NCBI RefSeq assembly: GCF_002906255.1 | Contig: NZ_POTC01000008.1 | Span: 1-64,000, forward strand | Origin: Novacetimonas maltaceti | GTDB lineage: Bacteria; Pseudomonadota; Alphaproteobacteria; Acetobacterales; Acetobacteraceae | Direction: 5' to 3' | DNA length: 64,000 nt | Shown here: positions 1 to 8,499 of the stretch, piece by piece | Layout: each line of letters opens with the position of its first letter | Position numbering within the stretch: the first letter of the stretch is position 1 | Translations under genes and position numbers: made by a program | The notes under the pieces: model-generated | What the model was told of the DNA's origin: nothing | Database searches by the model: none | What the model saw: only the letters and a program-made list of their open reading frames with translations

Positions 1-2
1 CC

Positions 3-1547
3 CATGCACCCACCCCCCAGACCCGCCGTCCCGTCATGCTGGCGATCCTCGACGGCTTTGGCTGGCGCGAGGACACGTCCGACAACGCCGTCGCCGCCGC
101 CGATACCCCGACCTTCGACCGGCTGTGGGGCCATGACCCGCACGCATTCCTGCGCACATGTGGGGAGGATGTCGGCCTGCCGGAAGGGCAGATGGGCAAT
201 TCGGAGGTCGGGCACCTCAATATCGGCGCGGGCCGCGTCGTCATGCAGGAACTGCCGCGCATCACCACCGCGCTGCGCGATGGCAGCGCGGCCGAAGCGC
301 CGGTCATGCGCGATTTCCTTGCCGCGCTGAAGGCCAGCGGCGGCACCTGCCACCTGATGGGCCTTGTCTCCACCGGCGGGGTGCACGCGCACCAGGCCCA
401 TGCCGTCGCACTGGCGAAGATCGTCTGCGCGCAGGGGATTCCCGTCGCGGTGCATGTCTTCAGCGACGGGCGCGACACCGCGCCACATTCGGGACGCGAA
501 TACGTGGCGCACCTGCTGCGCGACCTGCCGCCGCAGGCCCGCATCGCCAGCATTTCGGGCCGGTATTACGCCATGGACCGCGACCGCCGGTGGGAACGCG
601 TGCAGAAGGTCTATGACATCATCACCGCCGCCCACGGCCCGCATGCCGACAGCGCCGATGCCGTGCTGGAAGCGTCCTATGCCAAGGGCACGACGGACGA
701 GTTCATCGAACCCACCGTCATCGGCGATTACCAGGGCATGAAGGATGGCGACGGCATCGTGTCGTTCAACTTCCGCGCCGATCGCATCCGCCAACTGCTC
801 GACGCGCTGCTGGAGCCGCAGTTCGAGGGGTTCCACCGCGAACGCGTCATCCATTTCTCCGCCGTCCTTGGCATGACGCGCTATTCCGACCGGCTGGCGC
901 AGCTGATTTCCGTCCTGTTCCCGCCACAGGAACTGCGCGACCTGCTGGGCGATGTGGTTTCGGCGGCGGGACGCAGGCAGCTTCGCATGGCGGAGACGGA
1001 GAAATATCCCCACGTCACCTACTTCCTCAATGGCGGGCGCGAGGAGCAACTGCCCGGCGAAGACCGGATCATGGTCCCCTCCCCCAAGGTCGCGACCTAT
1101 GACCTGCAACCCGAAATGTCGGCCCCCGAACTGACGCAGCGCGCGGTGGAGGCGATCGACAGCGGCGAATACGACCTGATCGTCCTGAACTTCGCCAATC
1201 CCGACATGGTGGGCCATACCGGCGTGCTGGCCGCCGCCATCAAGGCGGTCGAAGCGGTGGATACCGGCCTTGGCCGGATTGTCGAGGCCATCGACCGCGC
1301 GGGCGGCGCGCTGCTGGTCACGGCGGACCACGGCAATGCCGAAACCATGTTCGATCCCGAAACGCAGGGACCGCACACCGCCCATACCCTCAATGTCGTG
1401 CCGGTCGTGCTGCATGGGGTGGCGGGCGCGCATGTGCATGACGGGCGGCTGGCGGACCTTGCGCCGACGCTGCTGGCGCTGATGGGCCTGCCGCAGCCCG
1501 CCGCCATGACCGGGCGCTCCCTGCTGGATGGACCGACGCCATCCTGA
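3..1547 (+). CDS. gpmI: 2,3-bisphosphoglycerate-independent phosphoglycerate mutase (5' end probably outside window)
   Basis: Interconverts 3- and 2-phosphoglycerate in glycolysis and gluconeogenesis in the cytoplasm, using two metal ions and a phosphoserine intermediate. Counting from the ATG at 36, the start has LDGFG with the metal-ligand Asp6, the catalytic Ser56 lies in GQMGNSEVGH, and the C-terminal metal motif ADHGNAE is near residue 430. The length of about 503 residues is normal for the family. The reading frame is open from base 3 and homologues have several residues before the LDGFG motif, so the true start is probably upstream, off the window; ATG 36 is the only internal ATG candidate. 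First gene of a plus-strand run with the envC-like gene, ctpA and rppH. Identity is secure; only the start is uncertain. Confidence 0.95.
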   Translation, partial: HAPTPQTRRPVMLAILDGFGWREDTSDNAVAAADTPTFDRLWGHDPHAFLRTCGEDVGLPEGQMGNSEVGHLNIGAGRVVMQELPRITTALRDGSAAEAPVMRDFLAALKASGGTCHLMGLVSTGGVHAHQAHAVALAKIVCAQGIPVAVHVFSDGRDTAPHSGREYVAHLLRDLPPQARIASISGRYYAMDRDRRWERVQKVYDIITAAHGPHADSADAVLEASYAKGTTDEFIEPTVIGDYQGMKDGDGIVSFNFRADRIRQLLDALLEPQFEGFHRERVIHFSAVLGMTRYSDRLAQLISVLFPPQELRDLLGDVVSAAGRRQLRMAETEKYPHVTYFLNGGREEQLPGEDRIMVPSPKVATYDLQPEMSAPELTQRAVEAIDSGEYDLIVLNFANPDMVGHTGVLAAAIKAVEAVDTGLGRIVEAIDRAGGALLVTADHGNAETMFDPETQGPHTAHTLNVVPVVLHGVAGAHVHDGRLADLAPTLLALMGLPQPAAMTGRSLLDGPTPS

Positions 1548-1588
1548 CGGCCGCCCCATCCGCCATCACCCTGCGTCGCGCTGTTTTC

Positions 1589-2902
1589 GTGGGGGTCTGC
1601 CTTGCCATCGCGCAGGCTGCCTTCCCCTGCCCCGGCGCGACGCCCCCGGCTACCCATACGCTCCATCATGCGCACGCCACCGCGGCCACGGCGGCCGATG
1701 GGCATGAAACCCAGGCCATCCGCCGCCAGATCGAGAATGCCCGCACCGCGCGCGAAGCCCTGCTGGCGCGTGAGAAACAACAGGGCGCGGAAATGCAGGC
1801 CCGCATAAAGGCCCAGCACGAAGCCGAGGCACAGGCCCAGCGTGACGCCGCCCGCGCCACCGAACTGTCGGCGGCGACGGTGGACGCCACGGCGCGCCTG
1901 CAGCGCACGGAACAGGACACCGCCGACCTCGACAGCAGGATTGACGCCCTGCACACCGAACAGGACACGCTGCGCCGCGCGCTGTCGCAGGATGTCGCGG
2001 CGCTGACGCCGCTGCTGCCGGTGGTCGAACGCCTCTCCCTCTATCCCGCCGATACGCTGCTTGCGGTGCCGCTGCCCGCCGATCGCGCGGTGACGGGACT
2101 GCTGGTCATGCGGGGGCTGACGACACGCATTGCCCAGCAGGCGCGCCAGATCCATGAGCGCCGCGCCCGCCTGGTGCAGCTTGACGCCGAACTGGCGCAG
2201 CAGAAGGGACGCATGACGCAGCTTCTGGCGCAGCAGGAAAGCCAGCGCGACAGCGTCAACCGCTCCGCCCATGCCGCGCTGGAGGCGCAGAAACAGTCCA
2301 ACGCCGCCGTCCGCAGCGCCACCCAGCAGGTCGAGGACGCAGCCCGCAGGGCGTCGAGCCTGCAGGATGCGATCGGCCGGATCGAGGAGGTCGAACGCAC
2401 AGCACAGGCCAACCTTGAACGCGCAGCCCAGGAGGCCGAACGCGCCCACCGCACGCAGGAGGCCGAGGCCACGCGCGCCCGTGCCCGTGCCCTTGCCGCC
2501 GGACCCGGCCCCGGCGTCAACGCGACACGCCCCGGCAGCGCGGGCGCCCCCGTACCCGGCAACATCGTCACCAGTTGGGGCCAGTCCACCGAAAGCGGCC
2601 CGGCCAGCGGCGTGACCTATGCCCCCCCGTCACGCGCGACCGTGCGCGCGCCATGCAGCGGGCGAGTCGATTTCGCGGGGCCGTTCCGCTCCTACGGGCA
2701 GATGATGATCCTCAATTGCGGGCAGCATTACCGCTTTGTCCTGGCCGGAATCGGGGACATGGCCGTCGCCCCCGGACAGCAGATCGTCAAGGGCGCGCCG
2801 GTGGGGCAGATGCCCCCCTGGTCAGGTGCGCAGGCGCGGCCGACCCTGTTCGTGCAGTTGCGGCGCGGGGGCACCGCCGTCAACCCCGCGCCATACCTGT
2901 AG
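1589..2902 (+). CDS. EnvC-like murein hydrolase activator (degenerate M23/LytM domain)
   Basis: Probably a periplasmic activator of peptidoglycan amidases in cell separation. The N-terminus is a hydrophobic, Ala-rich secretion segment. Residues about 35-290 are Gln/Glu/Arg/Ala-rich and heptad-like, as expected for the EnvC coiled coil. The last 120 residues keep the LytM fold outline (SWG, APCSGRVDFAG, VAPGQQIVKGAPVG) but lack the zinc ligands: the usual HxH position reads TLFVQL. This suggests a regulator with no hydrolase activity. The chosen GTG start at 1589 gives a short n-region; the frame stays open upstream (LRRAVFVGV), so a non-ATG start further up, near or inside the gpmI end, is possible. 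The order gpmI-envC-ctpA is common in alphaproteobacteria. Confidence 0.82.
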   Translation: MGVCLAIAQAAFPCPGATPPATHTLHHAHATAATAADGHETQAIRRQIENARTAREALLAREKQQGAEMQARIKAQHEAEAQAQRDAARATELSAATVDATARLQRTEQDTADLDSRIDALHTEQDTLRRALSQDVAALTPLLPVVERLSLYPADTLLAVPLPADRAVTGLLVMRGLTTRIAQQARQIHERRARLVQLDAELAQQKGRMTQLLAQQESQRDSVNRSAHAALEAQKQSNAAVRSATQQVEDAARRASSLQDAIGRIEEVERTAQANLERAAQEAERAHRTQEAEATRARARALAAGPGPGVNATRPGSAGAPVPGNIVTSWGQSTESGPASGVTYAPPSRATVRAPCSGRVDFAGPFRSYGQMMILNCGQHYRFVLAGIGDMAVAPGQQIVKGAPVGQMPPWSGAQARPTLFVQLRRGGTAVNPAPYL

Positions 2903-2911
2903 AATTGGTTT

Positions 2912-2926
2912 ACACGGTTTCCGTGT
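2912..2926. repeat. short inverted repeat in the envC-ctpA spacer
   Basis: Arms ACACGG and CCGTGT flank a TTT spacer, ten bases after the envC-like stop codon. A TATAAG at about 2940 could be a -10 element for ctpA, but no convincing -35 is at the right distance. It could be a small operator or a weak hairpin; no further call is possible. Confidence 0.3.
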
Positions 2927-3051
2927 GCAAGAAGTTCGGTATAAGGTGTGCGACCGATGACGGACTATGACCCTCCCTCCCACATGGGACTGGTCACCAT
3001 ATGCAGGTCAGACGCCGATTGCGTGGATGGCCATTCAGGAGACGACGACGC

Positions 3052-4683
3052 ATGAAGTTCCGTAATGGCCTGCTGCTTGGTTGCGCCTTTCTTGCTGGCA
3101 TCGCGGCAGGTCCCCAGCTCGCCTTCCATTCGGGGGGACGCTGGCTTGACCTGACATCCATCGCCCATGCGGACAGCCCGTCACCCAAGGACAATTCCCC
3201 GCACGAGATCGAACAGCTCATGTTCCTGTTCGGCTACGTGCTGGAAAAGGTGAAGGCCAATTACGTCGAACCCGTCTCCACGCGCGACCTGATCACCAAC
3301 GCGCTCAACGGCATGCTGACCGGCCTTGACCCGCACAGCTCCTACATGACGGAAAAGCAGTTCTCCGACCTGCAGGTCCAGACAAAGGGCACGTTCGGCG
3401 GCCTCGGGCTGGAGGTGCAGGGCGAGGACGGGCATGTGCGCGTCGTCTCCCCCGTGGACAACACGCCCGCCGCGCGCGCGGGCATCCGGCCGGGCGACTT
3501 CATCGTCGCCATCGACGGCAAGAACATCGACGGGCAGCCGCTCGACCAGGTGGTCACCCGCATGCGCGGCAAGCCCGATACGCGCATCACCCTGACGCTG
3601 ATCCGCGAGAAGACGCCCAAGCCCATCATCGTGACCCTGACGCGCGCGATCATCCCGCTGCAGGTCATCAAGTCGGCGCTGTATGATTCCACCGGCTACA
3701 TCCGCATCGCACAGTTCAACGAGGAAACGCAGCGCGGGCTGCTTGATGCCTACAAGAAGCTGCAGGCCCAGACGCATGGCAAGCTCAACGGCCTGGTCAT
3801 CGACCTGCGCTCCGATCCGGGCGGACTGCTGACGCAGGCGATCGACGTTGGCGGCGACTTCATCAAGAATGGCGAGATCGTCTCCACCCGCGCACGCCAT
3901 GCGCAGGACAGCCAGCGCTGGGATGCGCACAACGTGGACATCACCAACGGCCTGCCGATCGTGGTGCTGATCAACGGTGGTTCCGCCTCCGCCAGTGAAA
4001 TCGTGGCCGGTGCGCTGCAGGACCACCATCGCGCCGTGCTGGTGGGTGAAAAGACGTTCGGCAAGGGATCGGTGCAGACCATCCTGCCCATCCCGGGCGA
4101 AGGGGCGATCCGCCTGACCACGGCGCGGTACTACACCCCGTCGGGGCGTTCCATCCAGGGCCTGGGCATCATGCCTGACATCGTGGTCAAGGAAAGCCGC
4201 GATGATGACAGCTACAGCATCCGCGAGGCGGACCTGGCGCACATCATCAAGAACAGCGGCGGCAACACGGCGCAGGCCCCGACCCGCACCGACCTGCCTG
4301 CGATCGCCAAGACCCTGCCGCATGAACCGCCCGCCGGGTGGCCGGATTACGACCCGACCAAGCCCACCACCGATTTCCAGTTGCAGGAGGGCCTGAAGGT
4401 CGTCCATGCCATGGCGGGCCTGCCGGTCACCCCGGAGACCACCAAGGCGAACGCGGCGGCACCGACCACGGTCAACACGCCGACGACGCAGGCCAAACCC
4501 GCGACGAAGCCGACCCCGGCGGAACAGCAGGCACCTGCTTCCCCCGCGCCTGCTGCGCCTGCGACCCCTGCGCCGGCTGCCCCCGCCACGCCAACACCGC
4601 CCGCAGCGCCGACGGCGCCTTCCGCACCGGCAACACCTGCCAGGCCCGCACCCCCCGCAACCCCAACCCCCGCGCATCCATGA
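3052..4683 (+). CDS. ctpA: S41 C-terminal processing peptidase (carboxyl-terminal protease)
   Basis: Periplasmic serine protease of the CtpA/Prc family that processes C-termini of envelope proteins or degrades hydrolases. The order is a signal-anchor at residues 5-22, a PDZ domain at about 105-200 (FGGLGLEV, AGIRPGDFIVAIDG), then the S41 core with the catalytic Ser in the GGSASASE motif near residue 313 and the catalytic Lys in FGKGSVQ near 338. After about residue 440 the tail is Pro/Ala/Thr-rich and low-complexity, as often in acetic acid bacteria. The ATG at 3052 is preferred over ATG 3001 because it has AGGAG ten bases upstream and starts directly at the signal segment. The neighbouring EnvC-like gene fits a shared role in peptidoglycan turnover. 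Confidence 0.93.
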   Translation: MKFRNGLLLGCAFLAGIAAGPQLAFHSGGRWLDLTSIAHADSPSPKDNSPHEIEQLMFLFGYVLEKVKANYVEPVSTRDLITNALNGMLTGLDPHSSYMTEKQFSDLQVQTKGTFGGLGLEVQGEDGHVRVVSPVDNTPAARAGIRPGDFIVAIDGKNIDGQPLDQVVTRMRGKPDTRITLTLIREKTPKPIIVTLTRAIIPLQVIKSALYDSTGYIRIAQFNEETQRGLLDAYKKLQAQTHGKLNGLVIDLRSDPGGLLTQAIDVGGDFIKNGEIVSTRARHAQDSQRWDAHNVDITNGLPIVVLINGGSASASEIVAGALQDHHRAVLVGEKTFGKGSVQTILPIPGEGAIRLTTARYYTPSGRSIQGLGIMPDIVVKESRDDDSYSIREADLAHIIKNSGGNTAQAPTRTDLPAIAKTLPHEPPAGWPDYDPTKPTTDFQLQEGLKVVHAMAGLPVTPETTKANAAAPTTVNTPTTQAKPATKPTPAEQQAPASPAPAAPATPAPAAPATPTPPAAPTAPSAPATPARPAPPATPTPAHP

Positions 4684-5192
4684 GCATCGACAAGGCCTCC
4701 CTGCCCTATCGCCCCAATGTCGGGGCGATGCTGTTCAATGCGCGCGGCGAGGTGCTGATGGCGCGCCGCACCGACATGCCCGGCGCGGGCGGCCCCGCGA
4801 GCGAGGGCGTGTGGCAGTGCCCGCAGGGTGGCATTGACGAAGGGGAAAATCCCCACCAGGCGGTGATGCGCGAACTGATGGAGGAGATCGGCACCGACCA
4901 TGCCGTCATCCTTGGCGAATACCCGCAATGGATCAGCTATGACCTGCCTGACCACCTGATCGGCAAGGCGCTGGGCGGGCATTACCGGGGACAGACGCAG
5001 AAATGGTTTGCCCTGCGCTTTACGGGGCGCGACGGCGATATCCGGCTCGACACGCACCTGCCCGCCGAATTCGACATGTGGCAGTGGGTGCCTGCGGCGG
5101 ACATCTCGCGCCTCAATGTCGGGTTCAAGCGTCCGATCTACGATCAGGTGATGCAGGAATTCAGCCGGTTTGCGCGACCGGCCGGGGCATAG
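4680..5192 (+). CDS. rppH: RNA pyrophosphohydrolase (Nudix)
   Basis: Removes pyrophosphate from the 5' end of triphosphorylated mRNA, which triggers decay, or hydrolyses dinucleoside polyphosphates (IalA/RppH family). The complete Nudix box lies at residues 50-71, from GGIDEGEN to RELMEEIG, with the metal-binding Glu residues intact. RPNVGAML near the start and WFALRF are family hallmarks. The 170-residue length is normal. The ATG overlaps the ctpA stop in an ATGA arrangement, which suggests translational coupling. Confidence 0.93.
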   Translation: MSIDKASLPYRPNVGAMLFNARGEVLMARRTDMPGAGGPASEGVWQCPQGGIDEGENPHQAVMRELMEEIGTDHAVILGEYPQWISYDLPDHLIGKALGGHYRGQTQKWFALRFTGRDGDIRLDTHLPAEFDMWQWVPAADISRLNVGFKRPIYDQVMQEFSRFARPAGA

Positions 5193-5208
5193 ATTCGTTA
5201 AATAATAA

Positions 5209-5284
5209 AAGTTTTCGGGTGTCGCCTTTTTCCAAAAATGCGGCGTCTTTCGAAGCTTTTTGGAAAAATCTTCACCAAAAACTT
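5209..5284. repeat. composite palindromic element between convergent genes
   Basis: AT-rich element in the 94-base spacer between rppH and the converging Nudix gene. Outer arms at 5209-5221 (AAGTTTTCGGGTG) and 5273-5284 (CACCAAAAACTT) are near-complementary. Inside are two further hairpins: CGCC with TTTTT/AAAAA around 5223-5245, and GAAG/CTTC with TTTTT/AAAAA at 5252-5273. It can fold on either strand and has T-runs, so it may end transcription from both sides. Its modular look resembles an interspersed bacterial repeat, but I find no second copy in this window. Confidence 0.5.
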
Positions 5285-5286
5285 CT

Positions 5287-5689
5287 TTACGACTGGCGTA
5301 ATCGCGGCATGACCTGCGTGCGCAACAGCGGGGCCAGCATGGGTTCCACCGTACGATCATGCAGATCGACCCAGCGAAGTTCCGCGATTTCCGCCTGCGC
5401 CCGTGGCGCGCCTGACAGGTCCGCGCGCCACACATCAGCCTGCACGGTGCACCCCACCTTCATGCGTGGCAGGCGCGGCATACTGCCCCAGCAGGCGCGC
5501 ACTGCCCGGACGCAGGCCACAGCCGAGTTCCTCCACCAGTTCACGGTGCAGGGTGGCCAGGGCCTCCTCCCCCGCTTCGGGCTTGCCACCGGGCAGCATG
5601 AACAGCGCCGTCCCCGACTTGCGCACGCACAGCAACGCGCCGTCGCGCACGATCGCGGCGCAGACGACGCGGATGTCGCGCATGCTCAT
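5287..5689 (-). pseudogene. Nudix hydrolase, broken by a frameshift
   Basis: A small Nudix (MutT-like) hydrolase split over two frames. The N-terminal part, 5689 to about 5456, has the start MSMRDIRVVCAAIV and an intact Nudix box from GGKPEAGEE to RELVEELG. The matching C-terminal part (CTVQADVWRADLSG, QAEIAELRWVDLHDR, PLLRTQVMPRL) continues in another frame down to the TAA at 5287. Removing one C from the CCCC run at 5452-5455 joins the halves into about 134 residues with no other change. Either a real inactivating indel or a sequencing error; the flawless C-terminal half favours a recent event or an error. The ATG overlaps the emrB stop (ATGA). Confidence 0.75.
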
Positions 5690-7263
5690 GGCTTGTCATC
5701 GCCCTTGAGCGGCGACATCAGGAAACAGAACGGCACCACCAGCAGCGAGCCGATGCCAAGGATCATAAACACCTCGTTATAGGCAAGGATCGCGATCTGC
5801 TTGGAAAACTGCTGGTACAGCTTGCCCATGGCCACGGAATTGACGACGGGTTCGGCAAATCCCCGCGCCAGCGCCGCAACGCGCGCCTGTGACAGGTATT
5901 CGTTGAAGGGCTGGTGAAACGGCGTCATCCAGTGGACCATATGGGTCTGGTGCGCCTGGCGCAGTTCCGTCACCAGCGCCGTCGCCCCGGAAATGCTGAG
6001 CGAACCCAGCACGTTGCGCACCATGCTGAACAGGGCGGACCCGTCCGCGTTCAGTTCACGCGGCAAGGTGGCGTAGGTGATGGTGGAAATCGGCACGAAC
6101 AGGAACGCCATCGTCGCCGTCTGGCTCATGCGGAAGAAGACGAGGTGGCGGAAATCGAGGGCCGGCACCAGCCGCGCCGACCACAGCATCGACATGCCCA
6201 TCAGGAAGAAGCCGAAGGCGATGATGTAGCGCAACTGGACCTTCTTCATCACCATCCCGACGATCGGGATCAGGATGATGACGGCCACGCCGCCGGGCGA
6301 CAGGATCAGGCCCGACAGCGTCGCGGTATAGCCCATGACCTGCTGCGCGAACTGCGGCACGATGATGGCGGAGGAATAGAGCAATGCCCCCACCGCCCCC
6401 ATCAGCGCGGTGCCCACGGCGAAATTCCGGTCCTTGAACACCCGCAGGTCCACCGCCGGTTTCTTGGCATGCAGCAGCCACAGCACCGCGCCGCCGATCC
6501 CCAGCACCGCAAGGATAGCCATGACGACGATGATGCGCGACCCGAACCAGTCCTCGTCCTCGCCACGGTCAACCGCGACCTCGAGGCAGCCGAAGCCGAT
6601 GGTGATCAGGCCGATGCCGACGAAATCCAGCGGGGCCGACTGCTTGCGCGCCCATGGCGGGTCATCGATCATGAACGACACCGCCACCGTCGCCAGCGCG
6701 CCGACGGGCACGTTGATGAAGAACACCCACCGCCACGAATAATTGTCCGTGATCCACCCGCCCAGCGACGGGCCGATGACGGGGGCCACCACGGTCGCGA
6801 TCGCCGTCAGGCCGAAGGCCGCGGCGCGCTTGGCGGGGGGAAAGGTGTCAAGGATGATCGACTGCTGGTTCGGCTGCAGCCCGCCACCGAAAAATCCCTG
6901 CAGCAGGCGGAAGAAGATCAGTTCCGGCAGGCTGGTCGATATCCCGCACAGGAAGGAGGAGATCGAGAACATCGAAATGCAGATCAGGAAGTATTTCTTC
7001 CGCCCGAACAGCTTCCCCAGCCATCCGGAAATGGTCAGCACGATGCCGTTCGCGACAAGGTAGGACGTCAGCGTCCATGTCGCATCGTCATAGGTGGACG
7101 ACAGGTTGCCCGCGATGTGCGGAAGCGAGACGTTGACGATGGTGGTGTCAAGGATCTCCATGAACGCGGCAACCGTGACCACCACGGCGATCAGCCACGG
7201 ATTGTGCTTCGGCTTCCACGCCTGGTCGGCGTGGTCATCGGTGGGGGCTGCCGCCGCACTCAT
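5686..7263 (-). CDS. emrB: DHA2-family MFS drug transporter, EmrB/QacA type
   Basis: Inner-membrane proton antiporter with 14 predicted membrane helices, 525 residues. The family motif LDTTIVNVSLPHIAG lies near residues 38-52, the motif A region is GKLFGRKK, and the helix-5 motif C-like stretch is PVIGPSLGGWITD followed by WRWVFFINVPVG. It begins at an ATG overlapping the last codons of the EmrA-like gene (ATGA), so the two are coupled. Together they would form an EmrAB efflux pump spanning the inner membrane and periplasm; drugs, fatty acids or organic acids are possible substrates, and none can be assigned from sequence. Confidence 0.92.
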   Translation of the reverse strand: MSAAAAPTDDHADQAWKPKHNPWLIAVVVTVAAFMEILDTTIVNVSLPHIAGNLSSTYDDATWTLTSYLVANGIVLTISGWLGKLFGRKKYFLICISMFSISSFLCGISTSLPELIFFRLLQGFFGGGLQPNQQSIILDTFPPAKRAAAFGLTAIATVVAPVIGPSLGGWITDNYSWRWVFFINVPVGALATVAVSFMIDDPPWARKQSAPLDFVGIGLITIGFGCLEVAVDRGEDEDWFGSRIIVVMAILAVLGIGGAVLWLLHAKKPAVDLRVFKDRNFAVGTALMGAVGALLYSSAIIVPQFAQQVMGYTATLSGLILSPGGVAVIILIPIVGMVMKKVQLRYIIAFGFFLMGMSMLWSARLVPALDFRHLVFFRMSQTATMAFLFVPISTITYATLPRELNADGSALFSMVRNVLGSLSISGATALVTELRQAHQTHMVHWMTPFHQPFNEYLSQARVAALARGFAEPVVNSVAMGKLYQQFSKQIAILAYNEVFMILGIGSLLVVPFCFLMSPLKGDDKP

Positions 7264-8351
7264 CGCGTATAGACCGTGGGTTCGACCGACAGGCCCAGCG
7301 ACAGCGGCACGTCAGGACGCAGCCCCTCGTCGATCAGGATCTTGACCGGCACGCGCTGCACGATCTTGACGTAGTTGCCCGTGGCGTTTTCCGGCGGGAA
7401 GGCGCTGAAGGTCGAACCGGTGCCAAGCTGCAGGGAATCGACATGCCCCTTCAGCTTCAGGAACGGATAGGCATCAACCGCGATGTCCACCTTCTGCCCC
7501 GGGCGCATGTTCGCCAGCTGCGTTTCCTTGTAGTTCGCGATCACCCAGACTTCAGGCTCGACAATGGAGAAGACCGCCTGCCCGGCCTGCGCCAGGGTTC
7601 CGCGTTCGATATTACGCTGCGAGATCCAGCCGTCATGCGGGGCGCGGATGGTGGTCCATTCCAGGTTCAGTTCCGCCTGTCGCAGCCGGGCCTCCGCCTC
7701 ATGCACCTGTGCCTGCGCCTGCGACACCTTGGTCTGGGTGCTGGAAATATTGGGCTCGACCGGAAGCGCCTGCTGCAGTTCCCCCTGCGCCTGCAGCACG
7801 CGGGCCTTCGCCGCGTCCAGTGCCGCGGTGGCGTAGTCGATATCCTGCTGCGACGTTGCCGCACGGGCGACGGAATGCTGTCGTCTGAAATCGGTCTGGG
7901 CACGGAATTCCTGCGCCTGCGCGCCCTGCAGCGCGCCTTGCGCCGCCAGCAGCCGGCCGGGGAAGTTCTTCTGCGCCACCGCAAGCATCAGTTCGGCGCT
8001 GGCGGCCTGCGCGCGCGCGACCTCCAGGTTGGCGGCGGCCTGGTCGCGCTCGGCCCGCCAGTCACGGTCGTCAAGCCTTGCAAGGACCTGCCCCTCATGG
8101 ACAAACTGGTTGTCATTGACCAGCAGTTCGGTCACATAGCCACGCACATGCGGCGCCACGGTGACCGCACGCCCCGTGGTGAACGCATCATCGGTTTCCA
8201 CCTCCCCACGATGCAGGAACCAGTAAACCGCCGCCGCGAGGACCAGCACCACGAGGGCCGCGATCATGATGACCTTGCGCGATGATTTTTCCGCGGGCTT
8301 GTCCTCGCCTGCCTGTCCATTATCTGGCGTCTGGGCTTCGTCACCGGCCAT
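7260..8351 (-). CDS. emrA: EmrA-like membrane fusion protein (HlyD family)
   Basis: Periplasmic adaptor of a tripartite efflux pump, 363 residues. It has a single N-terminal membrane helix at about residues 27-47, a biotinyl-lipoyl-like beta domain (VAPHVRGYVTELLVNDNQFV), a long alpha-helical hairpin rich in Ala/Gln at about 100-215, and the returning half-domain (TIRAPHDGWISQRNIERGTL). It is upstream of and coupled to emrB. A strong inverted repeat lies 55-75 bases before its start, so the pair is likely under a repressor. No matching outer-membrane gene is adjacent; a shared TolC-like channel would be needed. Confidence 0.92.
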   Translation of the reverse strand: MAGDEAQTPDNGQAGEDKPAEKSSRKVIMIAALVVLVLAAAVYWFLHRGEVETDDAFTTGRAVTVAPHVRGYVTELLVNDNQFVHEGQVLARLDDRDWRAERDQAAANLEVARAQAASAELMLAVAQKNFPGRLLAAQGALQGAQAQEFRAQTDFRRQHSVARAATSQQDIDYATAALDAAKARVLQAQGELQQALPVEPNISSTQTKVSQAQAQVHEAEARLRQAELNLEWTTIRAPHDGWISQRNIERGTLAQAGQAVFSIVEPEVWVIANYKETQLANMRPGQKVDIAVDAYPFLKLKGHVDSLQLGTGSTFSAFPPENATGNYVKIVQRVPVKILIDEGLRPDVPLSLGLSVEPTVYTR

Positions 8352-8405
8352 GTGGTTCCCTCATTTCGTACGATTCGTGTCCCGGTTCCGCGCAGCGCGA
8401 CCGCA

Positions 8406-8426
8406 TTGACCGAACGGGTCGGTCAA
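8406..8426. promoter_or_regulatory. TetR-type operator-like palindrome upstream of emrA
   Basis: Perfect 8-base inverted repeat, TTGACCGA and TCGGTCAA, separated by five bases, 55 bases before the emrA start. Spacing and composition resemble TetR-family operators that control efflux genes. No regulator gene is adjacent, so the repressor would be encoded elsewhere. The TTGACC arm could double as a -35 element, but no good -10 follows. Confidence 0.55.
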
Positions 8427-8499
8427 GGCATGACACGAACACGGTGTGACTTCAACCATCGCACGCAGCTTATTCGACCGGAATGTCCCGGCAGGCGGC

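Noticed and set aside
3181-4677. 498-codon open frame opposite ctpA
   Set aside because: Antisense shadow with a Gly/Arg-only start that mirrors the Pro/Ala tail of ctpA.
4497-4680. Pro/Ala-rich end of ctpA as a tandem repeat element
   Set aside because: It is low-complexity coding sequence without a regular repeat unit at DNA level.
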